Below are positions 7,799 to 8,688 of a stretch of 8,688 nt of DNA, piece after piece. A program made the position numbers and the translations under genes. This DNA is from Burkholderiales bacterium (lineage in GTDB: Bacteria > Pseudomonadota > Gammaproteobacteria > Burkholderiales > Casimicrobiaceae), in the NCBI GenBank assembly GCA_025935435.1, contig JAICVH010000075.1, positions 1-8,688 of the forward strand, written 5' to 3'. The notes under the pieces were generated by a model. It did no database searches and had not been told where the DNA came from. It was given only the letters and a program-made list of their open reading frames with translations. The stretch's first letter is position 1, and each line of letters starts with the position of its first letter.

Positions 7799-7910
7799 TG
7801 TCGCGGGAGCGATGTGGGATGAGGTCCGGGCTCGCTGAACTGCACCACCGGCTGTTCGCAGGCGTGCATCAATTGAGAATTCAGACGTCGTAGATCTCTG
7901 GAGATTGGCG
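7799..7910 (+). other. Intergenic spacer before the HAF-repeat gene
   Basis: This 112-base gap is the largest in the window. Its right end (about 7866-7905) is clearly more AT-rich than the surroundings, as expected of a leader or promoter. I find no convincing -35/-10 pair: TTGAGA at 7873 has no suitable -10 at 16-18 bases. No stem followed by a T-run marks a terminator. The AT-rich part contains four successive 6-base palindromes (7870-7875, 7877-7882, 7884-7889, 7892-7897). Confidence 0.5.
7900..7903 (+). promoter_or_regulatory. Ribosome binding site for the HAF-repeat gene
   Basis: GGAG lies seven bases before the ATG at 7911 and supports that start. The site sits in a near-perfect inverted repeat (ATCTC-TG-GAGAT, 7894-7905), which may be chance. 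Confidence 0.7.
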
Positions 7911-8688
7911 ATGACGCGTTTGACCGCAGGATGGCTTGTGCTTGCACTGTGTGTGCCTGCAGCGGTCGCCGCAGCGCCCGCTTACGTCGCTATTCCACTT
8001 GGCTCTCTCGGCGGAGTGACGACATACGGCGCCGCAATCAATGCCGCGGGGCAAGTCGCCGGATGGGCCGACACCGATGGCACCGGGGCAGCACATCGAC
8101 ACGCGTTTCTCTACGCGAACGGCGCCATCATCAACCTCGGAACGCTGAGTGGCGGGTCGCAGAGTTTTGCGTACGCGCTGAATGACGCGGGCCATGTGGT
8201 GGGCGCGTCCAACGGGTCGGGGGTTCCGCAATTGCACGCGGCGCGGTTCGACGGGGGCACCGTGACCGATCTGCACATCTTGCTCGGAGGAACGATAAGT
8301 AGCGCTTATGGCATCAATGCTGGCGGCGACTTCGTCGGAGGCGTCAATGCCGGAGGATCCAGTCACGCCTATCGGTTACTGGCTGCAAACGAAATTTTCA
8401 CGGACCTCGGCACATTCGGTGGAACGACGAGCCAGGCATACGCCATCAATGCATCCGGTGAGGTGACCGGATTCGCACATCTTCCGTCGCAAGATGCGCA
8501 TGCTTTTCGGTACGGCAACGCGGGGTTGGTCGATCTCGGAACGCTCGGGGGCAATGCCAGTATCGGACGTGGCATTGGGCCCACCGGCCATGTGGTGGGT
8601 GAGTCGTATTTGCCGGGAAACGTCGTGCGCCATGCGTTCTTTCACAACGGCACAGCGATGGCCGATTTGGGCACACTTGGCGGCAGCA
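7911..8688 (+). CDS. Secreted HAF-repeat protein (3' partial)
   Basis: The frame from the ATG at 7911 is open to the right edge: 259 full codons and no stop, so the C-terminus lies outside the window. Residues 1-22 form a typical Sec signal peptide (MTR, hydrophobic core GWLVLALCVPAAVA, likely cut after an Ala near 20-22). C14 is not in a lipobox. The rest is a tandem array of a roughly 45-residue unit with the signature LG.LGG..S.A..IN..G.V.G....... HAF, matching the extracellular repeat called the HAF family (TIGR02913). Examples are YALNDAGHVVGAS, YAINASGEVTGFA, DLGTLGG and RHAFFHNG. The function of HAF proteins is not established; a beta-rich extracellular structure is likely. It has its own ribosome binding site and sits 112 bases after the Tat-signal gene, so it could be the fourth operon member or separately transcribed. 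Confidence 0.9.
   Translation, partial: MTRLTAGWLVLALCVPAAVAAAPAYVAIPLGSLGGVTTYGAAINAAGQVAGWADTDGTGAAHRHAFLYANGAIINLGTLSGGSQSFAYALNDAGHVVGASNGSGVPQLHAARFDGGTVTDLHILLGGTISSAYGINAGGDFVGGVNAGGSSHAYRLLAANEIFTDLGTFGGTTSQAYAINASGEVTGFAHLPSQDAHAFRYGNAGLVDLGTLGGNASIGRGIGPTGHVVGESYLPGNVVRHAFFHNGTAMADLGTLGGS
7998..8688 (+). repeat. Tandem HAF repeats within the coding sequence
   Basis: The LG.LGG element recurs with its first codon at about 7998, 8136, 8271, 8406, 8535 and 8667, a spacing of 129-138 bases (43-46 residues). The third copy is degenerate (DLHILLGG). The codons differ between copies, so this is an old protein-level repeat and not a recent DNA duplication. The array continues past the window edge. 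Confidence 0.85.

Noticed and set aside
7805..7838. Weak inverted repeat (AGCGA/TCGCT) after the Tat-signal gene
   Set aside because: The stem is five bases with a long loop and no T-run, so it is not a credible terminator.
7873..7896. Sigma-70 promoter with TTGAGA and TAGATC
   Set aside because: The spacing between the two elements is only 12 bases, too short for a functional pair.
7702..7947. 81-codon minus-strand frame across the spacer
   Set aside because: It overlaps the ends of two supported genes and has no domain or convincing initiation site.

Overview
The window is GC-rich DNA with strong G/C preference at third codon positions. It looks like a beta-proteobacterial chromosome of the Burkholderia/Paraburkholderia/Caballeronia type. 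That assignment is inferred from base composition, codon use and protein style; no rRNA or tRNA marker is present. All four supported genes lie on the + strand and fill almost the whole window. I see no rRNA, tRNA, CRISPR array, transposase, insertion sequence or phage gene.

Layout: (1) positions 1-2621 hold the 3' part of a large modular surface or secreted protein. Its order is a PKD-like domain, an Ig-like domain, a parallel-beta-helix-type segment, a glycine-rich stretch of about 330 residues, and a C-terminal bulb-type (B-lectin) domain. Its start lies upstream of the window. (2) 2606-4303 encodes a 565-residue pentapeptide-repeat protein with an N-terminal signal segment and 16 cysteines; it overlaps gene 1. 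(3) 4337-7798 encodes a 1153-residue protein with a twin-arginine (Tat) signal, a histidine-rich N-terminal part, a hydrophobic alanine/glycine-rich middle and a C-terminal NHL-type propeller region. (4) 7911 to the window end is the 5' part of a HAF-repeat protein with a Sec signal peptide; it stays open past the right edge.

Genes 1 and 2 overlap, and gene 3 follows after 33 bases, so 1-3 look like one operon. Gene 4 follows after 112 bases and may be in the same unit or have its own promoter. Every product with a visible N-terminus carries an export signal. The genes share a repeat-built, beta-rich, cysteine-containing style, with no recognisable enzyme domain. The most economical reading is an envelope or extracellular assembly (adhesion, carbohydrate binding or surface layer) of unknown function. 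I do not recognise the operon as a described system. The strongest leads are the disulfide-pinned loops of the exported pentapeptide protein, the non-canonical sugar-site motifs of the lectin domain, and the Tat-exported histidine-rich protein with a possible membrane-inserting centre.
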